Shown here piece by piece: positions 15,667 through 24,065 of a DNA stretch of 39,118 nt. A program made the position numbers and the translations under genes. Numbering within the stretch: the stretch's first letter is position 1; each line of letters starts with the position of its first letter. The notes under the pieces are model-generated. The model was not told the DNA's origin, searched no databases, and was given only the letters and a program-made list of their open reading frames with translations. This DNA comes from Acidobacteriota bacterium (lineage in GTDB: Bacteria; Acidobacteriota; Thermoanaerobaculia; Multivoradales; JAGPDF01), in contig JAFNAE010000007.1 of NCBI GenBank assembly GCA_017860005.1, positions 1 to 39,118 of the forward strand, in the 5' to 3' direction.

Positions 15667-17492
15667 CCCGGCCACCGACGCTCGGCGATCGCCTGGCGGC
15701 GCTCGCCGAGAGCCGCCCGCAGCTGCCCGCGTTCCACGATCGGGTCGCGCCGGGCCGCTGGCGCACGCGCACCTGGAGCGAAGTGCACGCCGCGGCGCGC
15801 GAGGTGGCGGGCGGCCTGCTCGCGCTCGGCCTCGAGCGCGGCGAGCCGGTGGCGCTGCTGGGCGACAACCGCTCCGACTGGGTCGTGCTCCAGCTCGGCA
15901 TCCAGCTCGCGGGCGGGCTGCCCACGCCGATCTACACCACGCTCACCGCCGAGCAGGCCGGTTTCGTCCTGGCCCACGCCGGCTGCCGATTCGCCGCCGC
16001 CGACACCCCGGAGCGGCTGGAGCGTCTCGACCGGGGCGCTGCCGCGGCGGGCGCGGAGCCGCCGCGCCGCATCGGCTTCCACGAGGCAGAGGCGGCCGTC
16101 GGCGCCGGCGACCTCGGCCTCGACGCCCTGCGCGAGCTGGGGCGATCGCACCTGGAGCGCGTCGAGCGACGGCGCGCCGAGCTCGACGCCGAGGATGCGG
16201 CGCTCCTGGTCTACACCTCGGGGACGACCGGACGTCCGAAGGGGGTCGAGCTCAGCCACCGCGCTCTCGCCGCGACGCTCGAGTGGACGGTCTCACTCGC
16301 CGCGCCGCTGCTCGGCGAGGAGCGCTACCGGGTGGTCAGCTACCTGCCGCTCTCCCACATCGCCGAGCAGATGATGTCCGGCCTGGCGCCGATCTTCCTC
16401 GCCGGAGAGGTGTTCTTCTGCCCGCGCGTGGAGGACCTGCGCGAGGTCCTCCCCGAGGTGCGTCCGACCGTCTTCCTCGCGGTTCCGCGCGTCTGGGAGA
16501 AGCTGGAGCTGGCGCTCGAGGCGCGCTTCGCGGCCGCGCCCGCGCTCCGCCGTGCACTCCTGGCGCGCGCCCGCGCCGTCGAATCGGCGGCGTTCGAGGC
16601 AGGCGTGGCGACCGGCCGCGAGCCGCGCTCCCTGGCGCGCGGCCTCGCGCGCCGCGTCGTGCTCGAGCGCATCCACCGCGCCCTCGGCCTCGACCGGGTC
16701 CGGCTCTCGCTCTCCGGGGCCGCGCCCCTGCCGGTCTCGACGCTGCGCTTCTTCGCCTCGCTGGCGCTGCCCATCGTCGAGGTCTACGGCATGACCGAGA
16801 CTGCCGCCCTGATCAGCGCCACGCGCCCGGGCCGCATCCGCCCGGGCGCGGTGGGGCCGGTGCTCGACATCGGTGAGCTCCGCCTCGGCGGGGGCGGCGA
16901 GATCCTCTACCGCGGCTCGAACCTGATGAGCGGCTATCGCGCAGACCCGGCCGCGACCGCGGAGCTGATCGACGCCGCGGGCTGGCTCCACACCGGCGAT
17001 CTCGGTGCCCTGGATCCCGACGGGTCGCTGCGCGTCACCGGCCGCCTCAAGGAGCTGCTGATCACGGCCGGCGGCAAGAACGTCGCCCCGGCCGAGGTCG
17101 AGCCGCTGCTGACGGAGATCCGCGGCGTCTCCCAGGCGGTGTTGGTCGGAGACCGCCGCCCCTACCTGTGCGCGCTGCTCACGCTCGATCCGCCGGCCGC
17201 CCAGGCCGTGGCGCGCGAGCTCGGCATCGAGGCGGGGAGCCCGGCGGCGCTCGCGCGCGACCGCCGCTTCCGGGCCTGGCTCGAGCGCGAGGTGGAGGAG
17301 CGGGTCAACGCCCGCCTCGCGCGCTACCAGACGGTCAAGCGCTTCGAGATCCTCGACGGCGAGCTCACCATCGCCGGCGGCGAGCTGACGCCGACGCTCA
17401 AACTGCGGCGCAGCGAGATCGCGGCCAGGTACGCCGACCGGATCGCGGCGCTCTACTCCGAGCCCGGCTCGCCCCCGAGCAGCTCGGCGTAG
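15663..17492 (+). CDS. Long-chain fatty-acid-CoA ligase (AMP-dependent synthetase)
   Basis: ANL-superfamily enzyme of 609 residues, activating a fatty acid to acyl-AMP and then acyl-CoA. It has the P-loop signature LLVYTSGTTGRPKGVELSH, the long-chain type segment YLPLSHIAEQM, the VYGMTETAAL adenylate motif, the hinge TGDLGALDPDGSLRVTGRLKELL and the catalytic Lys region of the C-terminal domain. The pattern matches FadD15/FACL-like enzymes. GTG at 15663 overlaps the rhomboid stop by 4 bp. Its last 40 bp overlap, tail to tail, the 3' end of the PLP dehydratase gene on the other strand. Confidence 0.93.
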   Translation: MTRPPTLGDRLAALAESRPQLPAFHDRVAPGRWRTRTWSEVHAAAREVAGGLLALGLERGEPVALLGDNRSDWVVLQLGIQLAGGLPTPIYTTLTAEQAGFVLAHAGCRFAAADTPERLERLDRGAAAAGAEPPRRIGFHEAEAAVGAGDLGLDALRELGRSHLERVERRRAELDAEDAALLVYTSGTTGRPKGVELSHRALAATLEWTVSLAAPLLGEERYRVVSYLPLSHIAEQMMSGLAPIFLAGEVFFCPRVEDLREVLPEVRPTVFLAVPRVWEKLELALEARFAAAPALRRALLARARAVESAAFEAGVATGREPRSLARGLARRVVLERIHRALGLDRVRLSLSGAAPLPVSTLRFFASLALPIVEVYGMTETAALISATRPGRIRPGAVGPVLDIGELRLGGGGEILYRGSNLMSGYRADPAATAELIDAAGWLHTGDLGALDPDGSLRVTGRLKELLITAGGKNVAPAEVEPLLTEIRGVSQAVLVGDRRPYLCALLTLDPPAAQAVARELGIEAGSPAALARDRRFRAWLEREVEERVNARLARYQTVKRFEILDGELTIAGGELTPTLKLRRSEIAARYADRIAALYSEPGSPPSSSA

Positions 17493-18379
17493 AGCGACGG
17501 ATCGACGTTCCCCCCCGACACGACCAGGGCGACGCGCCGGCCGCGGAAGTGCCCGGGCTCGGCGAGCAGGGCGCCGACCGGCAGCGCGCCGGTCGGCTCG
17601 CACTTGAGGTTGGCGAGCGCGAACAGACAACTCACCCCGGCGCGGATCTCGCGCTCGGGAACCTCGACGATGCCGGCGAGCGCGGTGCGCAGGATCTCCC
17701 AGTTGCGCGCACCGAGCGACGGCGTGCGCGCGCCGTCCGCCAGGGTGGCGGGCTCGCCCGCGTTGCGCTCGACGCGGCCCGAGCGGAGGCTGCGCGCGGC
17801 GTCGTTGGCGGCCAGCGGCTCGGCGCCCCACAGCGCCGGATGCGCTCCGGCATCGGCCAGCCCGGTCGCGATCCCCGACGCGAGGCCGCCGCCGCCGACC
17901 GGGACCACGACCGCCTCGAAGGGGATGCCGAGGGCGGCGATCTCGCGCCCGAGCGAGGCGTTGCCGGCGATCACCAGCGCGTCGTCGTAGGGACTGGCCA
18001 CGTAGCCCTCGGGGTGCTGGCGCGCCAGGCGGGCGAGCCCCTCGGAGCGGGACTCGCGCGCGGGGTCGAGCAGCTCGACCGTCGCGCCCCAGTGTCGGAC
18101 CGCGTCCACCTTGACCGCCGCCGAGCCGGCGGGCATGGCGACGATCGCGCGCTTGCCGGCGAGCGCTGCGGCGCGCGCCAGCGCCTGCCCGAAGTTGCCG
18201 GACGAGACGGTGAGGAACAGCTCGCTGGGCGCCGAGCGGACCAGGTTCCAGGCGGCCCGGAACTTGAAGCTGCCCGTCTCCTGGAAGGTCTCGGAGACCA
18301 GCGTCACTTCGGCGCCCAGCCGCTCGGAGAGACGGGGCGCGTGGACGACCGTGGTCGGCCGCGGCAGGGGAGCGTCCAT
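17453..18379 (-). CDS. PLP-dependent threonine/serine dehydratase-like protein
   Basis: Fold-type II PLP enzyme of 308 residues, related to threonine deaminase (L-Thr to 2-oxobutyrate) and serine racemase. The cofactor lysine sits in ETGSFKFRAA (Lys39), followed by SSGNFGQALA (substrate loop), the phosphate-binding VPVGGGGLASG and a C-terminal VVSGGNVD. There is no ACT domain, so allosteric control as in IlvA is unlikely; it resembles the catabolic or racemase-like class. The usual Asn in SSGNHGQ is kept but His is replaced by Phe. ATG at 18379 lies 7 nt after TAGACT. Divergent from the S9 peptidase gene (39 bp apart). Confidence 0.85.
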   Translation of the reverse strand: MDAPLPRPTTVVHAPRLSERLGAEVTLVSETFQETGSFKFRAAWNLVRSAPSELFLTVSSGNFGQALARAAALAGKRAIVAMPAGSAAVKVDAVRHWGATVELLDPARESRSEGLARLARQHPEGYVASPYDDALVIAGNASLGREIAALGIPFEAVVVPVGGGGLASGIATGLADAGAHPALWGAEPLAANDAARSLRSGRVERNAGEPATLADGARTPSLGARNWEILRTALAGIVEVPEREIRAGVSCLFALANLKCEPTGALPVGALLAEPGHFRGRRVALVVSGGNVDPSLYAELLGGEPGSE

Positions 18380-18386
18380 CCGCGTC

Positions 18387-18392
18387 AGTCTA
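18387..18392 (-). promoter_or_regulatory. -10 box (TAGACT) of the dehydratase gene
   Basis: TAGACT on the minus strand ends 7 nt before the ATG at 18379; there is no room for a Shine-Dalgarno site. Confidence 0.5.
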
Positions 18393-18405
18393 GCAACGGC
18401 CGCGC

Positions 18406-18411
18406 TAGGAT
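18406..18411 (+). promoter_or_regulatory. -10 box (TAGGAT) of the S9 peptidase gene
   Basis: TAGGAT lies 7 nt before the ATG at 18419. Both divergent -10 boxes sit inside the 39-bp intergenic region, so each -35 would have to lie in or near the opposite gene's promoter. Confidence 0.5.
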
Positions 18412-18418
18412 CCCGGGC

Positions 18419-20458
18419 ATGAGACAGTCTCCTCTCGCTCTCCTCTGCGCCATCGCGGCCGCCGCGCCGGCGATCGCGGCCGAACCTCCGCACCCGTTCT
18501 CCGTCCACGACATGGTGGCCTTCGAGCGCATCTCGGACCCCCAGCTCGACCCGGCCGGCGGTCAGATCCTCTTCACGCTGCGCACCACCGACCTCGAGGC
18601 CAACCGCGGCCGCTTCGATCTCTGGACGGTGGCGGTCGGCGGCGGCGAGCCACGCCGCCTGACCACCCACGAAGCCACCGACAACGGCGGCCGCTGGGCG
18701 CCGGACGGCAAGTCGATCTACTTCCTGTCCACCCGCTCGGGCTCCACCCAGGTCTGGCGGATCCCGCTCGCCGGCGGCGAGGCGGCGCAGGTCACCGACC
18801 TGCCGCTCGACGTCGCGAACCTCTCGATCTCGCCCGACGGCAAGCTGGCCGCGTTCAGCCTGGAGGTCTTCCCGGACTGCGCTGACGTCGCCTGCACGGT
18901 GGAGCGCCTGGAGGCGCGCGCGGCCGCGCAGGCCACCGGCCGCCTCTTCGAGGCCCTGCCGATCCGGCACTGGGACAGCTGGCGCGACGGACGGCGCAAT
19001 CACATCTTCGTGATGCCGCTGAGCGGCGGGGCACCGGTGGACCTCATGAAGGGGATGGACGCCGACTCTCCGACGCGCCCGTTCGGAGGCACCGAGGACT
19101 TCGCCTTCACGCCCGACTCGAAGGGCGTCGTGTTCTCGGCCAAGGACGTCGGGCGGGAGGAGGCCTGGTCGACCAACTACGACCTCTTCCTGGCGCCGGT
19201 GGACGGCTCGACGCCGCCCAAGAAGGTGGTCGCGCGTCCGGCCTGGGATGCGCGGCCGGTCTACTCGCCGGACGGCACCACGCTCGCCTACCTCTCGATG
19301 GAGCGGCCCGGCTACGAGGCGGATCGCTTCCGGATCGTGCTGCGCGACCGCGCCACGGGCAACGAGCGCGTGCTGACCGAGGGCTGGGACCGGTCGCCCG
19401 ACGAGCTCGCCTGGTCGCGGGACGGCCGGACCCTCTACGCCACCGCCCAGGATCTCGGCCAGGTCGCGTTGTTCGGCGTCGACGTCGCGACCGGCAAGGT
19501 CCGCCGCCTGGTGTCGAAGGGCTCCAATCACTCGCCGCTGGTCGCGCGCGGCGGCCGCATCGTCTACCTCAAGGACACCTTGAAGAGCCCGGCGGAGCTC
19601 TACTCGGTGCTGCCCGACGGCCAGGGCGAGGCGCGCGTGACGCGCGTCAGCGACGCGCGCCTCGCCGCCACGCGCATGGGCGAGGCCGAGCAGTTCAGCT
19701 TCCCGGGCGCGGGCGGCGACACCGTCTACGCCTATCTGGTCAAGCCGATCGACTTCGACGCCGGCAAGAAGTACCCGATCGCCTTCCTGGTCCACGGCGG
19801 ACCGCAGGGATCGATGGCGAACTCGTTCCACTACCGCTGGAACCCGCAGGCCTACGCCGGGCGCGGTTACGCGGCGCTGATGGTCGACTTCCACGGCTCC
19901 ACCGGCTACGGCCAGGCATTCACGGACGCGATCCGGGGCGACTGGGGCGGCAAGCCGCTCGAGGACCTCCAGAAGGGGCTCGAGGCGGCGCTCGCCAGGT
20001 ACCCGTGGCTCGACGGCGAGCGCGCCTGCGCGCTCGGCGCCTCCTACGGCGGCTACATGATCAACTGGATCGCCGGACAGTGGCCGGAGCGCTTCAAGTG
20101 CCTGGTCACCCACGACGGCAACGCCGACGAGCACTTCGCCTACTACCAGACCGAGGAGCTCTGGTTCCCCGAGTGGGAGCACGGCGGCACGCCCTGGGAG
20201 AGCCAGGCGGGCTACCAGGAGCAGAATCCGATCCGCTTCGTCGAGCGCTGGAAGACGCCCACCCTGGTGGTCCACGGCGCGCTCGACTTCCGCATTCCCG
20301 ACACCGCCGGATTCGCCACCTTCACGGCGCTGCAGCGGCGCGGGATCCCCTCCAAGCTGCTCTGGTTCCCGGACGAGAACCACTGGGTGCTGAAGCCCGC
20401 CAACTCGATCCTCTGGCACGACACGGTGCTGGACTGGCTCGACCGCTGGACGAAGTGA
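18419..20458 (+). CDS. Secreted S9-family prolyl oligopeptidase (dipeptidyl-peptidase 5-like)
   Basis: A 679-residue serine peptidase releasing short peptides, probably in the periplasm. Residues 1-20 are a signal peptide (AIAA before EPPHPF). A WD40-like beta-propeller spans about 30-410, with repeats such as GGRWAPDGKSIYFLS, LSISPDGKLAAFS and PVYSPDGTTLAYLS. The alpha/beta-hydrolase domain (about 430-679) has the nucleophile motif GASYGGY (Ser542), Asp623 in GALDFRIP and His655 in DENHWVLKP, a complete triad. The overall match is to DPP5/acylaminoacyl-peptidase-type S9 enzymes. Start fixed by TAGGAT 7 nt upstream. A perfect terminator hairpin follows 3 bp after the stop. Confidence 0.93.
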   Translation: MRQSPLALLCAIAAAAPAIAAEPPHPFSVHDMVAFERISDPQLDPAGGQILFTLRTTDLEANRGRFDLWTVAVGGGEPRRLTTHEATDNGGRWAPDGKSIYFLSTRSGSTQVWRIPLAGGEAAQVTDLPLDVANLSISPDGKLAAFSLEVFPDCADVACTVERLEARAAAQATGRLFEALPIRHWDSWRDGRRNHIFVMPLSGGAPVDLMKGMDADSPTRPFGGTEDFAFTPDSKGVVFSAKDVGREEAWSTNYDLFLAPVDGSTPPKKVVARPAWDARPVYSPDGTTLAYLSMERPGYEADRFRIVLRDRATGNERVLTEGWDRSPDELAWSRDGRTLYATAQDLGQVALFGVDVATGKVRRLVSKGSNHSPLVARGGRIVYLKDTLKSPAELYSVLPDGQGEARVTRVSDARLAATRMGEAEQFSFPGAGGDTVYAYLVKPIDFDAGKKYPIAFLVHGGPQGSMANSFHYRWNPQAYAGRGYAALMVDFHGSTGYGQAFTDAIRGDWGGKPLEDLQKGLEAALARYPWLDGERACALGASYGGYMINWIAGQWPERFKCLVTHDGNADEHFAYYQTEELWFPEWEHGGTPWESQAGYQEQNPIRFVERWKTPTLVVHGALDFRIPDTAGFATFTALQRRGIPSKLLWFPDENHWVLKPANSILWHDTVLDWLDRWTK

Positions 20459-20461
20459 GGA

Positions 20462-20490
20462 CGGGCGCCGGCCCGACGGGCCGGCGCCCG
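20462..20490. terminator. Bidirectional terminator hairpin, perfect 13-bp stem
   Basis: 20462-20474 is the exact reverse complement of 20478-20490 (CGGGCGCCGGCCC), with a 3-nt loop GAC. It lies between the convergent S9 peptidase and BON lipoprotein genes and can serve both strands. There is no T tract, as is usual in very GC-rich genomes. Confidence 0.75.
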
Positions 20491-20506
20491 CGATGCGGCG
20501 ACCTGC

Positions 20507-20836
20507 TCAGCCGGTCTTGTCGCCGACGAGCAGGTTGTTGATCACGCTGCGCACGCCGTCCGTGGCGCGGGCCAGCTTCTCGGCCTCCCGCTTCTGACCG
20601 ACGTCGGAGACGCGCCCCGAGAGCGTGACGACGCCCTCGTTGGTGTCGACGTCGATGTTGTGCGCCGAGACCTCCGGGTCCGCCGTGAGCTTCGACTTCA
20701 CCCGCGCGGTGATCTCGGCGTCGCTGAGCTGTTCGCGGGCCGAGACCGTCGTGCTGCAGGCCGCCGTGCCGGCGGCGAGGCCCGTCGCGAGGAGCGCGGC
20801 GAGCGCCAGTGCCGACCATCTCTTGCTGGTCTTCAT
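20507..20836 (-). CDS. BON-domain periplasmic (lipo)protein
   Basis: A 109-residue exported protein with one BON domain (OsmY-like), a fold thought to bind membranes or envelope components and often induced by stress. The signal region is MKTSKRWSALALAALLATG, leading to GTAACST; the cysteine may be lipidated, though the lipobox is imperfect. The BON core runs from LSDAEITARVKSKLTAD through DVDTNEGVVTLSGRVSD to ATDGVRSVINNLLV. It has the best ribosome binding site in the window (AAAGGAGG, 6 nt upstream), suggesting high expression. Convergent with the S9 peptidase gene. Confidence 0.88.
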   Translation of the reverse strand: MKTSKRWSALALAALLATGLAAGTAACSTTVSAREQLSDAEITARVKSKLTADPEVSAHNIDVDTNEGVVTLSGRVSDVGQKREAEKLARATDGVRSVINNLLVGDKTG

Positions 20837-20842
20837 TCCGTG

Positions 20843-20850
20843 CCTCCTTT
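20843..20850 (-). promoter_or_regulatory. Strong Shine-Dalgarno site of the BON lipoprotein
   Basis: AAAGGAGG on the minus strand, 6 nt before the ATG at 20836, is a near-perfect anti-16S match. The rest of the upstream region to 20970 has no convincing promoter; a small hairpin CGTGCC/GGCACG lies at 20903-20921. Confidence 0.8.
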
Positions 20851-20970
20851 CGGCGCGCCCGGAGTCCGGCGCGGCGCGCAGGACCGGGTGCGTAGCAGAG
20901 CGCGTGCCAGATCGGGGCACGTCGATTGGAATGAACGGGATGGAGAGAGTTCGCCGCGCGCGAAACGCGC

Positions 20971-21870
20971 TCAGCGCAGGTAGATGCTCTCGAGCCGCTC
21001 GCGATGGCGCCGGAACAGCACACCGGCGAGGTGCGCGGCGGTGAACAACGCGTAGCCGGTGGCGGCGTGGAGCACCGCGACGCCCACGAGCGGGATCTCG
21101 CCCAGCACGCGCACCAGCAGGGCGGCGAATCCGAACAGGAGGGCGATCAGGCCGAGCACGACGGGACCGTCGGCGCGCGTCCCTCCGATCAGCGCCTCCA
21201 GGTGCAGGTCGAGGCGCGGCGCGAGCCAGCCGGAGCGGAAGGCGCCCACGGCGCCGAAGCCGAACATGGCGATGGCGTAACCGAGCGCCGCGCCCGCCGT
21301 CCACGCCAGGGTGCAGGTCGCGCGGTCGGCGACGAGGAAGTCCTCGACGTCGCAGGCCGCGAGGCGGCGGAAGAGGAGGGCCGGCAGCGCCGCGACGGCC
21401 ACCACCGCGAGCGCCTGGAGCCACTCGAGGGCGCGCGCCCCGACTTCGGAGAAGTCCGGCCAGTCCGGAAGCTCGTCGGCGCCCTCCGCGGTCGCGCGCA
21501 CGATCTCGAACAGGAAGCCGGGCAGGATCGCGGCCGCGAGCGCGACCGGCGCCAGCGCGAGCGGGAAGGGCAGCAACGCGCCCGCGGTGAGGAACAGGAC
21601 GTAGGCGGGGAGGGTGAGCGCGCCCCGCCCACGGAAGACGCAGCCGAGCGCCGCGGCGAGCGTGTACGGACGGTCGAGATGGCGCTCCCGCGCGCGGGCA
21701 CCGGGGGTGACCGTAGCGTCGGCGCCGATCGGCAGGGCGCGCTCCCGGCAGTGCCGGCAGAACCAGAGTCGATGCGACTCCTCGACGCAGTCCGCGCACA
21801 GCGCGCGCCGGCAGCTCTGACAGCGGAACTCGGCCGCGCGCTCGGGGTGCGCAGAACAGGGGCGGACCAC
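20971..21870 (-). CDS. B-box-type zinc-finger protein with C-terminal membrane domain
   Basis: A 299-residue protein that joins an N-terminal zinc finger to a polytopic membrane domain. Ligand candidates are Cys5-x2-His8, Cys17-x2-Cys20, Cys25-x2-Cys28, His33 and an extra Cys38-x2-Cys41; the spacing is that of eukaryote-type B-box fingers. From about residue 70 on there are about six hydrophobic helices with a GRGALTLPAYVLFL opening, similar in layout to Yip1-like or DUF4013-like membrane proteins. The finger probably faces the cytosol. GTG at 21870 gives the start; no better candidate exists after the glucan phosphorylase stop 14 bp upstream. Function unknown. Confidence 0.75.
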   Translation of the reverse strand: MVRPCSAHPERAAEFRCQSCRRALCADCVEESHRLWFCRHCRERALPIGADATVTPGARARERHLDRPYTLAAALGCVFRGRGALTLPAYVLFLTAGALLPFPLALAPVALAAAILPGFLFEIVRATAEGADELPDWPDFSEVGARALEWLQALAVVAVAALPALLFRRLAACDVEDFLVADRATCTLAWTAGAALGYAIAMFGFGAVGAFRSGWLAPRLDLHLEALIGGTRADGPVVLGLIALLFGFAALLVRVLGEIPLVGVAVLHAATGYALFTAAHLAGVLFRRHRERLESIYLR

Positions 21871-21884
21871 CGCGCGCGCTCCGC

Positions 21885-24065
21885 TCAGTCGTTGCCGAGC
21901 AGGGGCAGGTAGGCCTTCTCGCAGTACTCGGCGACCATACGGTCGCTCGAGAAGCGCGGCGTGACCGTGGCGATGGCCTCCTTCATCATCGCGATCCAGC
22001 GCCGGGGCAGCCCCTTCTCGTCGCGCTCGTAGAAGGCCGGGACGATCTGCTCCTCGAGCAGATGGTAGAGAGCGAGGGCGTCCTCGCGGTCCTGCGCAGC
22101 CTCGTCGGAGCCGCCGTCGCGCCCCGCGATGACCCAGCCGTTGCTGCCGTCGAAACCCTCCGGCCACCAGCCGTCCGCGATCGAGCAGTTGAGGGCGCCG
22201 TTCATCGCCGCCTTCATGCCGGAGGTGCCGGAGGCCTCCATCGGCCGCCGCGGCGTGTTGAGCCAGACGTCCACGCCCTGGACCAGCATGCGCCCGACCC
22301 GGATGTCGTAGTCCTCGACGAAGAAGACGCGGCCCTTGAGGGTCTCGCTCTGGCTGAGCTGGAAGAGGTGCTGGATCAGCTCCTGGCCGGCCTTGTCGGC
22401 CGGGTGGGCCTTGCCGGCGAGCACGATCTGCACCGGGCGCTCGCGGTTGCCGACCAGGTGGCGCAGGCGCAGCAGGTCGGCGAAGAGCAGGCCGGCGCGC
22501 TTGTAGGTCGCGAACCGGCGCGCGAAGCCGATGGTCAGCACCTGCGGGTCGAACATCTTCTCGATGCCGCGCAGCTCGTCCGGGGAGAGCCCGTGACGCG
22601 CGAACTGGTCGCGCAGCCGCGCGCGCAGGAAGCGGGCGAGCCGGCGCTTCTGCTCGAGGTGCACCTCCCACAGGTCCTGGTCGGAGTTGTCGAGGATGGC
22701 GGCGCGCCCGATCTCGCTGGTGATCACCTGGGGCCAGCGCTCGCCGAACCAGCGCGCGAACAGCTCCTGCATCTCGACGCCGAGCCAGGTGGAGGGGTGC
22801 ACGCCGTTGGTGATCGCGTGCAGGCGCTCCTCCTCGGGGGCGTCGGACGGGATCAGGTGGTCCCACATCGGACGCGCGACTTCGGCGTTGAGCCGCGACA
22901 CGCCGTTGAGGCGCGCGCTGGTGCGTACCGCCAGCGCGGTCATGTTGAAGGGCTGGCCGGGCTCGCCGTGGTCGATCTGGCCGAGCCGCAGCCACTCCTC
23001 GAGGTCGACCGGCGTCGCCGCGCACCAGGGCGCGAAGTCGCGCCGCGCGAGCGCGGCGTCGAAGACCTCGTTGCCCGCGGGCACCGGAGTGTGGGTGGTG
23101 AACACCGAGCTGCGCCGGATCTCGGCGAGCGCGGCGGCGAAGCTCTCGCCGGCCGCGAGCCGGCGGCGGGCGCGCTCGAACTGGAGCAGTGCGGAGTGCC
23201 CCTCGTTCATGTGCCAGACCCGGGGCTCGATGCCGAGCGCGGCGAGCGCCCGTGCCCCCCCGATGCCGAGCACGAGCTCCTGCGCGATGCGCATCTCGCG
23301 ACCCGGCGTGTAGAGCGCCCAGGTGATCGGACGGTCGGCCGAGTCGTTCTGGGGGACGTCGGTGTCGAGCAGGACGAGCGGCACGCGCCCGATCTGCGCG
23401 ACCCAGACCTGGGCGTGGATCTCGCGGCCGGGCAGCGGCACGGCGACGAAGACCCCGCGGCCGGTCGGGCCCGCCGCCGGCCGGACCGGCAGGCGCGTGA
23501 AGTCGTAGTCGGGGTAGATGTGCTGCTGGCGGCCGTCGGCCGAGACGGTCTGGCGGAAGTAGCCGTGGCGGTAGAGCAGCCCGACCGCGACCAGCGGGAC
23601 GCCCAGGTCGCTCGCGCTCTTCAGGTGGTCGCCGGCCAGGACGCCCAGGCCGCCCGAGTAGATGGCGAGCGCCTGGTGGAGGCCGTACTCCATGCAGAAG
23701 TAGGCGATCGGACCCTGCACGCCCGGGTGCGTGCGCGCGAACCAGGCGTCGCCCGCCTCGGCGAGGTAGCGGTCGAGGGCCTGGATCACCCGGTGGTAGA
23801 GGGTGCGGAACGCATCGTCCTCGAGCTTCTCCTGCCAGTGTGGCCGGTCGACGTTGATGAGCAGCTGGACCGGGTTGCGGTAGAGCGACCAGCTGCGGCT
23901 GTCGACGGCCGAGAACAGCTCCCGCGCGCGCGGCGACCAGGTCCACCAGAGGTTGTAGGCGAGATCGTAGAGCCGCTCGACCTCGTCCGGGAGCTCGATG
24001 TCGGCGACGTGCAGGCGCGGCAGGTCGTTCCAGGGTCGTTCCGTCACGGCGGCGGAGTCTCTCAT
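21885..24065 (-). CDS. glgP: Alpha-glucan (glycogen/maltodextrin) phosphorylase
   Basis: GT35 phosphorylase that releases glucose-1-phosphate from alpha-1,4-glucans. The 726-residue protein belongs to the shorter TIGR02094-type family: FCMEYGLHQALAIYSGGLGVLAGD, VWHMNEGHSALLQFERAR, TTHTPVPAGNEVF, and the PLP site EASGTSGMKAAMNGALN (Lys618 by counting). ATG at 24065 overlaps the stop of the GH57 gene as ATGA, so the two are coupled. Lacks the N-terminal regulatory segment of muscle-type enzymes, so allosteric phosphorylation control is unlikely. Confidence 0.94.
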   Translation of the reverse strand: MRDSAAVTERPWNDLPRLHVADIELPDEVERLYDLAYNLWWTWSPRARELFSAVDSRSWSLYRNPVQLLINVDRPHWQEKLEDDAFRTLYHRVIQALDRYLAEAGDAWFARTHPGVQGPIAYFCMEYGLHQALAIYSGGLGVLAGDHLKSASDLGVPLVAVGLLYRHGYFRQTVSADGRQQHIYPDYDFTRLPVRPAAGPTGRGVFVAVPLPGREIHAQVWVAQIGRVPLVLLDTDVPQNDSADRPITWALYTPGREMRIAQELVLGIGGARALAALGIEPRVWHMNEGHSALLQFERARRRLAAGESFAAALAEIRRSSVFTTHTPVPAGNEVFDAALARRDFAPWCAATPVDLEEWLRLGQIDHGEPGQPFNMTALAVRTSARLNGVSRLNAEVARPMWDHLIPSDAPEEERLHAITNGVHPSTWLGVEMQELFARWFGERWPQVITSEIGRAAILDNSDQDLWEVHLEQKRRLARFLRARLRDQFARHGLSPDELRGIEKMFDPQVLTIGFARRFATYKRAGLLFADLLRLRHLVGNRERPVQIVLAGKAHPADKAGQELIQHLFQLSQSETLKGRVFFVEDYDIRVGRMLVQGVDVWLNTPRRPMEASGTSGMKAAMNGALNCSIADGWWPEGFDGSNGWVIAGRDGGSDEAAQDREDALALYHLLEEQIVPAFYERDEKGLPRRWIAMMKEAIATVTPRFSSDRMVAEYCEKAYLPLLGND

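Noticed and set aside
20903-20921. CGTGCC/GGCACG hairpin in the BON leader as a regulatory RNA
   Set aside because: Six-pair stem only; expected by chance in sequence this GC-rich.
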